A model generated the notes under the pieces. It searched no databases, was not told the DNA's origin, and saw only the letters and a list, made by a program, of their open reading frames with translations. Positions 42,174-50,282 of a DNA stretch of 64,000 nucleotides are shown in pieces (position 1 is the stretch's first letter; every line of letters starts with the position of its first letter). Position numbers and translations under genes: made by a program. This DNA comes from Anaerolineae bacterium (GTDB taxonomy: Bacteria; Chloroflexota; Anaerolineae; Aggregatilineales; J027), in assembly GCA_021463865.1 (NCBI GenBank), contig JAJTXY010000006.1, positions 124,001-188,000 of the forward strand, read 5' to 3'.

Positions 42174-42202
42174 TTGACAGGCCGCTTGTGTTCCGCTACG
42201 AT
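42174..42202 (+). promoter_or_regulatory. Promoter of the SRP RNA gene
   Basis: A consensus -35 TTGACA, a 17-nt spacer and a -10 TACGAT. Transcription would start near 42209-42212, just before the RNA's closing stem. Confidence 0.78.
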
Positions 42203-42218
42203 GTTCAAGCATTACTGA

Positions 42219-42362
42219 AAGCGGTTGTTTTCAGTAAGCTCGGACTTGGCCCTGCGCGGCAGAGCCTTCGAATCTGGTCAGGCCTGAGAGGGAGCAGCCA
42301 TAAGGAGTCCCCTCTGGGTGTCGTAGGATCACCGGGTCTGAGCTTACTGCGGATAACCGCTT
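42219..42362 (+). ncRNA. ffs: Signal recognition particle RNA (4.5S-type, small bacterial form)
   Basis: The conserved apical domain is exact: 'GGTCAGG', then 'GGGAGCAGCC', the asymmetric-loop signature that binds Ffh. The two ends pair over a long hairpin: AAGCGGTT...CAGTAAGCTC at 5' and GAGCTTACTG...AACCGCTT at 3', with only a few mismatches. Length (about 144 nt) fits an elongated bacterial type. A strong promoter lies upstream and a short T run (TTTT) follows the stem. It directs co-translational membrane targeting with Ffh/FtsY. Exact ends were judged from the stem and are within a few nt. Confidence 0.88.
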
Positions 42363-42380
42363 TTCATAACGGTCAACATT

Positions 42381-43478
42381 ATGTCCCGGCAAATCAAACT
42401 TAGCCCCACGCTTCTCCCCGATTCTCCATCTCTGTTGGCACGCCGCTGGGTTAGAATATCGCTGTTAGGGATGCTTCTCATCGTTATAGCGCTTGCGGCA
42501 CTTATCACTGAGACCATTTTTGCTCGAACCACCATCACCATTGATGTCAACGGCAGTGTTCGTGAAGTACGAACAGATGCCCGTACCGTGCAAGAAGTTC
42601 TCCAAGATGCCAATATATTGGTTGATGAGGCTGATAGAGTTACTCCCCCCCTGCAAACACGAGTGAACGGTAATATGACCATTACGATCACCAAAGCCCA
42701 TCAATTGGTGTTAGAGATGGGGGGGGATGTACGGCGCGTCTATACCCATTCGAGTGATCCCCTCGTGATTCTCACCGAACAAGGTATTCAATTGGGGCCG
42801 AATGATGTGTTATATGTTGACCATCGGCCCTATCAATCGGATCAATCCCTTTCAAAAACCCCACCACGCTATTTGCAGGTCATCCGCGCCAAAAATTACA
42901 CCCTGATTGATGGCGAACATGAACAACCTCTCTATGGGCAGTCTATATCGCATACGGTGGGCGAAGTTTTGGAAGAAAATAGCGTGACGCTCTATCTTGC
43001 CGACCAAATTTCGCCCGCACCAAATACCTCTCTAACCGATGGCCTTGCTATTGTCATTACGCGCTCGACGCCGGTTCAAATTTCAGTGGATGGGCAGCGA
43101 TTACGGACACGGGCTATTGGCGCTACTGTGCATGATGTCCTTAATATGCTAGGATTTCCGTTGTTGGGTTTTGATTACACCATTCCAGCCGAAGATACCC
43201 CGTTTTCACCCGATATGGAGATTCAGGTCATCCGCGTGATTGAAGATTTTGAGGTTGAACAGTCACCCATTCCATTTGAAGTGGTCATGGTCAGTGCCGA
43301 GGATTTAGGGCCGGATGAACAGCGTATTATCCAAGAAGGTGTGCCGGGGGTGCAGGAAACACGGGTGCGTGTGCGGCGTGAAAATGACCAGATTGTCAGC
43401 CGCGTAGTTCAAGAAACGTGGACAGTGATTGATCCCATCCCACAAATTGTGGCGTATGGTGGTACTCCTCCCCAGTAG
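42381..43478 (+). CDS. Membrane-anchored DUF348/G5-domain protein (RpfB-like without catalytic domain)
   Basis: A 365-residue extracytoplasmic protein. One signal-anchor helix (about residues 24-49) is followed by three ubiquitin-like DUF348 repeats ('TITIDVNGSVREVRTDARTV', 'LVLEMGGDVRRVYTHSSDP', 'VQISVDGQRLRTRAIGATV') and a G5-type domain near the end ('QRIIQEGVPGVQETRVRVRRENDQIV'). This is the layout of the non-catalytic part of resuscitation-promoting factor B and of YabE-like wall-binding proteins; no transglycosylase or 3D domain follows. It binds peptidoglycan or glycans by inference. It begins only 19 nt after the SRP RNA stem. Confidence 0.82.
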   Translation: MSRQIKLSPTLLPDSPSLLARRWVRISLLGMLLIVIALAALITETIFARTTITIDVNGSVREVRTDARTVQEVLQDANILVDEADRVTPPLQTRVNGNMTITITKAHQLVLEMGGDVRRVYTHSSDPLVILTEQGIQLGPNDVLYVDHRPYQSDQSLSKTPPRYLQVIRAKNYTLIDGEHEQPLYGQSISHTVGEVLEENSVTLYLADQISPAPNTSLTDGLAIVITRSTPVQISVDGQRLRTRAIGATVHDVLNMLGFPLLGFDYTIPAEDTPFSPDMEIQVIRVIEDFEVEQSPIPFEVVMVSAEDLGPDEQRIIQEGVPGVQETRVRVRRENDQIVSRVVQETWTVIDPIPQIVAYGGTPPQ

Positions 43479-43498
43479 TGATATAAGGATGGCTTGCC

Positions 43499-44329
43499 AT
43501 TAGTAATCCTAAAAACTTGCTTGAGTCGTTGAATATTCTCCCCAAAAAAAGTTTGGGCCAAAATTTTTTGCATGACCCCAACGCATTAGAAAAAATCGTG
43601 CAATCTGCGGAACTCCCCCCCGATGCGCTTGTATTAGAAATTGGCCCGGGGACAGGCGCATTGACCGCTCGGTTGGCTCAAGCAGCACGCCGAGTGGTGG
43701 CTTTTGAAACCGATGTACGGCTACGTCCGGTTTTGGAGGCGATGCAGCAGCAGTATCCTAATCTGAAGGTCGTTTGGGGCGATTTTTTGGAAGTGGATTT
43801 AGAGGGGGTTGTGGGGGGCGATCCGTATTATGTGGTTGCCAATTTACCCTACTACATCACGAGTGCCATTTTGCGGAAACTGTTGGAACATCCCAATCCT
43901 CCCAAACGTATAGTTGTTACAGTTCAGCGTGAGGTGGCGGATCGCATTACGGCGAAATCGGGTGAAATGAGCCTATTAAGTGTCAGTGTGCTGTTTTATG
44001 GCAAACCCGAACTGGTGATGCGTCTCAATCCAGCGGTCTTTTGGCCCCGCCCCGATGTTGAATCGGCGGTTGTGCGGATTGATACCTTTAGTCAACCACC
44101 CGTAGATGTCCCCGATGATGAGACCTTTTTTAAGGTGGTGCGGGCTGGTTTTGGGCAAAAACGCAAGCAGTTGAAAAATTCGCTGGCAAATGGCTTGGCA
44201 CTGACCAATGAGCAGGCTGATCAAGTGTTAGCAGGAGCGGAGATAGATGGTCGGCGGCGGGCTGAAACGCTGAATTTGGAGGAATGGGCAATTCTCACGC
44301 GCATTTATGCCGCATTGCCTAAAAACTAG
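43499..44329 (+). CDS. rsmA: 16S rRNA (adenine1518-N6/adenine1519-N6) dimethyltransferase
   Basis: A 276-residue S-adenosylmethionine-dependent enzyme that dimethylates two adenosines in helix 45 of 16S rRNA. Motifs: 'KKSLGQNFLHDP', SAM loop 'LEIGPGTGALT', acidic 'FETD' and catalytic 'NLPYYITSAIL'. The ORF track begins at TTG 43517, which has no Shine-Dalgarno and would cut the family's N-terminal helix. Reading upstream in frame gives 'I-S-N-P-K-N-L-L-E-S-L', like the usual NP-LL start of RsmA, with ATT at 43499 placed nine nt after AAGGA and an in-frame stop at 43484. I therefore propose an ATT start. It overlaps the convergent lipoprotein stop by four nt. Confidence 0.9.
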   Translation: MSNPKNLLESLNILPKKSLGQNFLHDPNALEKIVQSAELPPDALVLEIGPGTGALTARLAQAARRVVAFETDVRLRPVLEAMQQQYPNLKVVWGDFLEVDLEGVVGGDPYYVVANLPYYITSAILRKLLEHPNPPKRIVVTVQREVADRITAKSGEMSLLSVSVLFYGKPELVMRLNPAVFWPRPDVESAVVRIDTFSQPPVDVPDDETFFKVVRAGFGQKRKQLKNSLANGLALTNEQADQVLAGAEIDGRRRAETLNLEEWAILTRIYAALPKN

Positions 44330-45132
44330 CGTCTGATATAGCCCTGTGCCATGACCTCGACCTGATCTGGCTGACCCGTCAGTGGAGTGGCTCGTATCGA
44401 AAATGAGACCTTCCCCGTGTCTGGGTCAGTTAGGGTAATTTCCTGTGAACGGAAGCCACTTAGCTGACCTGACGCGGTGGTGAAGGCGGCGAGAGCGCGG
44501 ATGCTTTCCAACGGTTGCCCCATATCATTCACAATCTCCCCTTCAATCAAGTATTCACTGCCATTCCACGTCGTTTCAACGTTGATGACATTCAGCGGCA
44601 CAATTGAAGGAGGAGAATCAATGACCAATGCCTCAATGCCACGTACATCGGCATAGGTTGCCCATGATTCATTGGGGATTTCCGAAAAGATCACTCGATA
44701 CGGTAGGCTGGTATGGCCTGATAAAAGCGATAAAGCTGTTGTGGTGTCGGTGATTTGGATGGGTTGGCCTTGAGGAGTAAGCAGATAGACGGTAATCAGG
44801 GGATTGAGCAGAGGGTCATCGCCTGTGTTGCGAATCCAACCGATGCAAACCAAACTTTGCACCGCCGATTCATAACAGGTCGGGGCATCAACGCCAATAA
44901 ATGATGATAATTGCTGGGAAGCTCGGCGGGTTGCTACGTTCCCAAAAGGGGTCAAGGTATAGATAGGCCGAATAGGAAGTGTCGGCGGGGCAGTAGCTTG
45001 GGGAGTAAAGCCTTGCAGAGAAGGCGTGCGTGTTTGAGGTTTGGGAGTCGGAGTAGTAGACGAAAGCTGGGCACAAGCAGTTACGAGCACGCTTAACCAG
45101 CAGAACAGCCAACGCCAACCCCAGCGCCTCAT
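44326..45132 (-). CDS. Lipoprotein with Ig-like domains, function unknown
   Basis: A 268-residue exported lipoprotein. The signal peptide ends at a lipobox (VTAC, about residue 20), followed by a long Ser/Thr/Pro-rich linker. The mature domain has two Cys ('APTCYESAVQSLVCIGW') and beta-rich repeats ('WIRNTGDDPLLNPLITVYLL', 'EGEIVNDMGQPLESIRALAAF') typical of FxLYD-like or immunoglobulin-like extracytoplasmic modules. The ATG at 45132 was preferred to the track's 45159 because GGAAAGG lies upstream and the lipoprotein signal starts there. No enzyme motif is seen. Confidence 0.7.
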   Translation of the reverse strand: MRRWGWRWLFCWLSVLVTACAQLSSTTPTPKPQTRTPSLQGFTPQATAPPTLPIRPIYTLTPFGNVATRRASQQLSSFIGVDAPTCYESAVQSLVCIGWIRNTGDDPLLNPLITVYLLTPQGQPIQITDTTTALSLLSGHTSLPYRVIFSEIPNESWATYADVRGIEALVIDSPPSIVPLNVINVETTWNGSEYLIEGEIVNDMGQPLESIRALAAFTTASGQLSGFRSQEITLTDPDTGKVSFSIRATPLTGQPDQVEVMAQGYIRR

Positions 45133-45257
45133 GCTGAGACTTGCCTTTCCGAAATACAATCAACAATATGAGTTCCACTTTTATTATAGCCCATTATGCT
45201 ATGGGCGAAAGCCTGAATCACCCCATATCTGGCCCTGAATTTAGCACTCGGCTGTGC

Positions 45258-45263
45258 TACAAT
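45258..45263 (+). promoter_or_regulatory. -10 element of the RNase P RNA gene
   Basis: TACAAT lies about 9 nt before the proposed RNA start. The -35 region (CTGAAT with a 17-nt spacer) is weak. Confidence 0.5.
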
Positions 45264-45271
45264 GAATTCAA

Positions 45272-45631
<360 letters not shown>

Positions 45632-45690
45632 AGCCCTTATTTTTAGGTCGGCAACCCCCTGTACCCGCCCTTTTATTTTTTGAGAGATTC

Positions 45691-46287
45691 ATGACCCGCC
45701 CCAAGTATCGTATTCTCCGTTTTTATAAACCCTATGGCGTCCTGACCAAATTTACCGATGCTGAGGGTCGCCCCACCCTTGCCGATTACGTGAACGTACC
45801 CAATGTCTATCCGGTAGGTCGGTTGGATATGGACAGTGAGGGTCTGCTCATTTTGACCGATTTTGGCCTGCTCAATCAGCGACTCACTGACCCGGCCTAT
45901 CGCCATCCGCGCACCTATTTGGTTCAGGTCGAACATATTCCCGATGAGGCCGCGTTAGAAAAATTGCGGGTGGGGGTGGTCATTGAAGGAAAAAAGACCC
46001 TGCCTGCCCTTGTCGAATTATTAGATCACCAACCCGATTTACCCCCGCGTGACCCACCTGTGCGTTTTCGCAAATCCGTGCCCACAGCCTTCCTAAAAAT
46101 GACGCTGTACGAGGGGCGCAATCGGCAGGTACGCAAGATGACGGCGGCGGTGGGAAATCCAACCCTGCGCCTCATGCGGATTAGCAGCGGCCCGATCAAA
46201 TTGGAGGGGTTACAGCCGGGAGAATGGCGCGATTTAACTGATGAAGAACGGACGGCGTTGTTAAAAAGTATCAAGTTAAAGGGGTGA
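45691..46287 (+). CDS. Ribosomal large subunit pseudouridine synthase, RsuA/RluE family
   Basis: A 198-residue enzyme that isomerises a uridine in rRNA. The catalytic motif is 'YPVGRLDMDSEGLLILTD' with the essential Asp. 'TYLVQVEHIPDEAALEKL' and 'LYEGRNRQVRKMTAAVGNPTLRLMRI' match the RsuA/RluE/RluF group. There is no S4 RNA-binding domain, as in RluE. Target (RluE modifies U2457 in 23S rRNA) is a family inference. It lies just downstream of rnpB. Its stop codon is part of a hairpin shared with the convergent gene. Confidence 0.88.
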   Translation: MTRPKYRILRFYKPYGVLTKFTDAEGRPTLADYVNVPNVYPVGRLDMDSEGLLILTDFGLLNQRLTDPAYRHPRTYLVQVEHIPDEAALEKLRVGVVIEGKKTLPALVELLDHQPDLPPRDPPVRFRKSVPTAFLKMTLYEGRNRQVRKMTAAVGNPTLRLMRISSGPIKLEGLQPGEWRDLTDEERTALLKSIKLKG

Positions 46288-46307
46288 CTCTCAAAAAAAT
46301 CACCCCT
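46280..46307. terminator. Possible bidirectional terminator hairpin
   Basis: AGGGGTGA pairs with TCACCCCT (8 bp) around a 12-nt A-rich loop between convergent genes, with the TGA of the pseudouridine-synthase stop in the stem. No clear T run follows on either strand, so this is tentative. Confidence 0.35.
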
Positions 46308-46320
46308 CATTGCTACTTGC

Positions 46321-48180
46321 TTATTCCGCTGCCCATGTCCACTCTTGCAGGGTGCGGAAACGATCTGCGGGGGTAGTGATGAACCCGACCTGTAGATTTT
46401 CGAGGCGGTCATCCGCCACATAGCTGTAGACGGGATAGTATAGAGTCAGGGCTGGGGCACGTTCCACAAATAACCGCTGAAATTCCTTATATAGATATGC
46501 TCGATTTATACCGACTGTTTCGCGGCGGGCCTGCTGCAACAATTCACTCAACCGCAAATCGCGCATCGCTCCATAATTTTGCCCATCTTCGGCCTGTCCC
46601 ACATGCCAAAACGTATAGGGGTCGGGGTCGGCATAGGGCGCAAAACTAAATTCGACAATCGCCGTATCAAAGTCTCCATCCTCCAGCCGTTGGCGCAATG
46701 TAGCTCGATCTACCGCCTCAACTGTCACAGTGAAGTTGAGAGCCGCCCATTGTGTCGCTAAATCTTGGGCCAAAGCTATCAGGGTGGGGTCGTCGAACAC
46801 CAAGATGGTGAAACTACGCCGCACGGGTTCAGGTGTCGCTGAGGGTTCAGGAGTGGCGCTCGGCGTGGCATCAGGCGGGGCAGTTTCTGGTGTGGGTTCC
46901 GCTCCTGTTTCGGTGGGCGTTGGTTCAGGCGTGCTGGGTGATTCAAAGGATACCGTGTTCAGCAGGGCATTAGCGGCATTAACATCCGGGGAAGGATAAA
47001 CAGCATTGGGGTCATAGGCCCACGAACCGGGTATCAACGGGCTATTGGCAGGAATGGCCTTAATACCTAGTGTGCGCTGTACAGCCCCAACACGATCAAT
47101 ACCATAAGCAAAGGCTTGGCGCAGACGTTGGTCACGAACATAGCGGATACCGTCCCGATTCCAGTTGTAGATCAACACGCCTACCGCTGGCAGCGTTGTA
47201 TTATAGACCGCCAGATGAGGCAGACCGCGCAAACTGGCTAATTTATCGGTATCTATTTGCCCGATACTATTGACTTCGCCCTGCACATAGGCCGCAATTG
47301 CCTGATCTATGGTGTCGTAGGTATAAAACACAATCCGGTCAATTGAGTAGCCTGTTTGACCTTCAGGCCGCTGGCGATAGGTCGGAGCGACTCGCAAGCT
47401 GATCCCGGCAATCTGCCCATTGATGGAATAGAACGTTTCCAACTGATATGGGCCTGTACCAATCGGGTTTATTTGATTGATGGGGTGTTTGTCCAAATCT
47501 TTGATGGGATAGCCTTGTAGGGCATGGAATGGCAGAATCCCCATACGAAGTTGTTCGGGGAAAGCCGCCAGTGGCTGTACGAGGCGGAATCGCATAGTGT
47601 AATCGTCAATCACCGCAACCTCAACCGTTTTCCAAAATTCGGCAAGGCTGGCGTTGCCCTGAAAGTCGGGGTCACGGATAGCATCAATTGTATAGCGTAC
47701 ATCGGCACTGGTAAACGGAATGCCGTCTTGCCAAAGCACATCGCGCCGAATCGCCACGATATATTCTAGGCCATCTTTGGAGACTTCCCACCGTTCGGCT
47801 AAATCTGGCACAACTTCCCCATATTGATTGATGGTCGTCAACCCTTCAAAAATCAGCGAGGTGATGTCACGGTCAACGGGGTTAAATTCAGCATACAGCG
47901 GATTAATCTTGCTGATTCTGCCAACCAATGCCTCTGTTAATTGGCCGGGGACAGGCTTGGGCAAGGTTTCCCCCGGCTCAATTTCCACTGTTGGGATAGC
48001 CGTCGGTTCGACAATTTCTAGGGTTGGGCTGGGGGTAATTTGGGGCAAACTACTGATGGGTGTTTCATCAGAAGAGTTGTTGTTCGTGTCATCGCTGGCA
48101 AGTTGGGTATAGAGAGCCGCCGTCAAGAGCATAATGGCAAAGAGCAGGGCCAGCAAGGGCCAGCGTAAGGCTTTCCACAT
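46321..48180 (-). CDS. ABC-type peptide/oligosaccharide substrate-binding protein (family 5)
   Basis: A 619-residue extracytoplasmic binding protein. A single N-terminal hydrophobic segment (about 8-26) without a lipobox acts as a signal anchor, followed by a Ser/Thr/Pro-rich linker. The SBP family-5 domain begins near residue 80 ('GRISKINPLYAEFNPVDRDITSLIFEGL', 'LAERWEVSKDGLEYIVAIRRDVLWQDG') and its end is near residue 600 ('FQRLFVERAPALTLYYPVYSYV'). A Pro/Thr/Glu-rich insert of about 45 residues interrupts the second lobe, which is unusual. There are no permease or ATPase genes beside it, so its transporter must be elsewhere or it serves as a sensor or receptor. Confidence 0.88.
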   Translation of the reverse strand: MWKALRWPLLALLFAIMLLTAALYTQLASDDTNNNSSDETPISSLPQITPSPTLEIVEPTAIPTVEIEPGETLPKPVPGQLTEALVGRISKINPLYAEFNPVDRDITSLIFEGLTTINQYGEVVPDLAERWEVSKDGLEYIVAIRRDVLWQDGIPFTSADVRYTIDAIRDPDFQGNASLAEFWKTVEVAVIDDYTMRFRLVQPLAAFPEQLRMGILPFHALQGYPIKDLDKHPINQINPIGTGPYQLETFYSINGQIAGISLRVAPTYRQRPEGQTGYSIDRIVFYTYDTIDQAIAAYVQGEVNSIGQIDTDKLASLRGLPHLAVYNTTLPAVGVLIYNWNRDGIRYVRDQRLRQAFAYGIDRVGAVQRTLGIKAIPANSPLIPGSWAYDPNAVYPSPDVNAANALLNTVSFESPSTPEPTPTETGAEPTPETAPPDATPSATPEPSATPEPVRRSFTILVFDDPTLIALAQDLATQWAALNFTVTVEAVDRATLRQRLEDGDFDTAIVEFSFAPYADPDPYTFWHVGQAEDGQNYGAMRDLRLSELLQQARRETVGINRAYLYKEFQRLFVERAPALTLYYPVYSYVADDRLENLQVGFITTPADRFRTLQEWTWAAE

Positions 48181-48209
48181 AGGTGTAATCCTTTTTTACA
48201 AACACAAAA

Positions 48210-48239
48210 GGGGCAGTCTTGCACAATGCAAAACGCCCC
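48210..48239 (-). terminator. Intrinsic terminator after secG
   Basis: GGGGC pairs with GCCCC and an inner TTGCA pairs with TGCAA. On the minus strand the hairpin is followed by TTTTGTGT. It lies about 40 nt past the secG stop and before the binding-protein gene. Confidence 0.65.
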
Positions 48240-48278
48240 CGCTATTCAATACATAGGCTTAAGCTGCGTATCCGCAGT

Positions 48279-48512
48279 TTATTGCACCAGTAGTTGTAGG
48301 ATGGAATTCACAATAAACAAAATAGACAGGACGACGGTCAGGCGGAACAGCGTAAGTTCCAGACCGCGACGGGTCTTGGTAATTGCGCCGCCAGAGTTGC
48401 CACCGAAGAGACTACCGAGGCCGCCTGTGCCACGCGCCTGCAACAAAATCACCGCCACCAGTCCAACTGCGATGAGGACTTGAATAAATTGGAGTGCGTC
48501 TTCAATAACCAT
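48279..48512 (-). CDS. secG: Protein translocase subunit SecG
   Basis: A 77-residue membrane protein of the SecYEG channel. Two hydrophobic helices (about 8-26 and 52-73) flank the conserved Gly-rich loop 'LLQARGTGGLGSLFGGNS', the diagnostic SecG pattern. Length is normal. It has its own promoter (48579-48607) and terminator, so it forms a one-gene unit. The leader between promoter and start has a small hairpin but no clear regulator. Confidence 0.93.
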   Translation of the reverse strand: MVIEDALQFIQVLIAVGLVAVILLQARGTGGLGSLFGGNSGGAITKTRRGLELTLFRLTVVLSILFIVNSILQLLVQ

Positions 48513-48578
48513 GCGTGTCTTTTACCCGCTTTATTTGCTATTTCCAAAACTGCGTGGTCTTCAAACCACAGGGCGCAC

Positions 48579-48607
48579 ATTATACATCCAGCGCGGGGAT
48601 GTGTCGA
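48579..48607 (-). promoter_or_regulatory. Promoter of secG
   Basis: On the minus strand TCGACA, a 17-nt spacer and a perfect TATAAT, 67 nt upstream of the start codon. Confidence 0.72.
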
Positions 48608-48653
48608 GAGACAGTCCAGTGAAACAGAGGATGTCAGACAAGCGTGGCACAAA

Positions 48654-48691
48654 AAAGGGCGAAGAGTCCTATGATTGACCTACCGCCCTTT
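48654..48691 (-). terminator. Intrinsic terminator after the CAP-domain gene
   Basis: An 8-bp stem AAAGGGCG/CGCCCTTT with a 22-nt loop, followed on the minus strand by TTTTTTG. It begins a few nt past the CAP gene's stop codon. Confidence 0.7.
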
Positions 48692-48699
48692 AGGTGAAC

Positions 48700-50154
48700 C
48701 TAGTCAGATGGGCCACCGGGGACGTTATAGGGGATAAAGTCCAGTTTGCCACGCTGTATTAAGTCGAGATAACTTGCTACTGAAATGAGCGCCTTGCCCT
48801 GATAACTGGCAGATATATAGAAGGCATTGACCCAACATTTCAGATATGTCCCTTCGGGCATTTGCCACCCTATATGCAGCCACAACTCATTCAGTTCGAC
48901 CCCCTCCCCCAATCGCGCGGCGGCATAGTCAGGAATTTCGATTACTATGCCGTCTGAGAAACCAACCCGCTCATCACGTGCTCCCGGCAGACCTAAGACT
49001 GTTATGGTTGAGCCGCTAGGGATTAGGCCAAGTGAAAATGCGGCGCTGGACGGATATTCACGGCATTGCAGATTGCTGCTTCGATTCACATTTACTAAGC
49101 CTGATACTTCGGTTGTCGCGGGATTAAGCCCAGAGGCATTATTGACCGTCTCTATCTTGACTTCGGGAGTAGAGGCCGGTGGGATATTGGCCTGAACAGT
49201 AGGCTGGGGCGGCGCTGGTGTGGTTGCCGCTACCGCGACTGCTGGTTCGGTGGGTAGTAGTGTGGGGACTTCAGTTACGGCAGGAGTAGCCGCAACAACA
49301 GTAGGCGTATTGGTAATACACTCGGTTGTGATTTCTCCCGTTTCCAACATTGGGAGAGTATTGGGAATAACAACCGTATTGGCTACAGCTTCTAGATCAA
49401 CCTGCTCTACAATTTCATGGTTGTCCTCCCGCAGTACCAGCGAAAACTGATAACCTATAGAGGCTGGAATGAGTATATGGGGCTGCCATGTTTGGGGTTC
49501 AGTAATGGGCGTTCCATCCAAACTCCGCAATTGGACAGTTTCTACCGATTGTATCCACTGGCCCTTGCCACTGGTATGGTATTCGTTAGCTGTAAATAGG
49601 AGGCAGCGTTCGGGATCAAAAAGGGGCGGAAAAGCGTTTGGGCGGGAGCCAAATACCAAAATGATGAAATAGCCGTATTCATGGGGTACAACACCTACAC
49701 CAATCTCCCGATAGACCGGGTTTTCCATTGTGCTGCGGTGTAGATTGGATTTGCGCCAATAGTCCATGACAAATTGGACACCACCCAGACCCGCGTTTTC
49801 GCCCACCTCAATTTGTCTTGGATCGGGGCCAAAGGTGGGCCAGTTGTAACGTAATGCCCGTTGACGCGGATATTCACCACGAGCATCCTTGTGAAAATCG
49901 TAGTTCTCTGGGCGGAAATTGAGTGACCGGATGTAATATGCCTGATCTTCAGCCATTTTGTTAAGTGTTGCATTCAGAGCCAATGGGCTTAGGCCTAAAC
50001 TCATGCGATGGGTGTTCACCTCGGCCACAATTTCAAGGGCAGCCGAAGCCACATTATCGTTTGCCTGAGCTTGTTTGACCGGATGTAATGGCAAAAAAAC
50101 ACTTTGGCAGATACCGACGAGGATGAGAATGAGAATAAGGCGACGCGATAGCAT
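48700..50154 (-). CDS. Secreted CAP-domain (SCP/PR-1) protein with SH3-like C-terminus
   Basis: A 484-residue exported protein. Signal peptide about residues 1-30. The CAP domain (about 38-165) shows 'EVNTHRMSLGLSPLALNATLNKMAEDQAYYI', 'VGENAGLGG' and 'MENPVYREIGVGVV', the usual CAP1-CAP4 patterns. A long Pro/Thr/Val-rich linker follows. The C-terminal part (about 345-470) has two Cys and an SH3-like beta structure ('VNRSSNLQCREYPSSAAFSLGLI', 'WLHIGWQMPEGTYLKCWVNAFYI'). It probably acts at the cell surface. Two direct repeats spaced 11 nt lie in its upstream region, which suggests regulation by a PhoB/OmpR-type protein. Confidence 0.87.
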   Translation of the reverse strand: MLSRRLILILILVGICQSVFLPLHPVKQAQANDNVASAALEIVAEVNTHRMSLGLSPLALNATLNKMAEDQAYYIRSLNFRPENYDFHKDARGEYPRQRALRYNWPTFGPDPRQIEVGENAGLGGVQFVMDYWRKSNLHRSTMENPVYREIGVGVVPHEYGYFIILVFGSRPNAFPPLFDPERCLLFTANEYHTSGKGQWIQSVETVQLRSLDGTPITEPQTWQPHILIPASIGYQFSLVLREDNHEIVEQVDLEAVANTVVIPNTLPMLETGEITTECITNTPTVVAATPAVTEVPTLLPTEPAVAVAATTPAPPQPTVQANIPPASTPEVKIETVNNASGLNPATTEVSGLVNVNRSSNLQCREYPSSAAFSLGLIPSGSTITVLGLPGARDERVGFSDGIVIEIPDYAAARLGEGVELNELWLHIGWQMPEGTYLKCWVNAFYISASYQGKALISVASYLDLIQRGKLDFIPYNVPGGPSD

Positions 50155-50174
50155 GACGGACGCTCCAATAAGTT

Positions 50175-50193
50175 GTCAGTATCTCGTCAGTAT
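50175..50193 (-). promoter_or_regulatory. Tandem direct repeats upstream of the CAP gene
   Basis: Two copies of ATACTGAC (minus strand) start 11 nt apart, one helical turn, 20-40 nt before the start codon. Such spacing is typical of binding sites for OmpR/PhoB-family regulators, but no regulator can be assigned. Confidence 0.35.
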
Positions 50194-50282
50194 ATGAAAA
50201 ATCTTTTGACTTGTCCGTGAAGAGTTTATGAAAAATGTGCGATTTTAGTATGAATGCAATATGGGTTTGGTTAGTAAATAGT

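Noticed and set aside
42174-42380. c-di-AMP (ydaO-type) riboswitch upstream of the RpfB-like gene
   Set aside because: Such riboswitches often precede rpf-like genes, but the sequence here has the exact SRP RNA apical domain and a long closing stem, and a consensus promoter just before it.
48554-48569. Hairpin GTGGT-CTTCAA-ACCAC that resembles a tRNA anticodon arm (Sec- or Phe-like)
   Set aside because: The loop has six, not seven, nt, and no acceptor stem, D arm or T arm can be drawn around it on either strand. It falls in the secG leader downstream of a good promoter.
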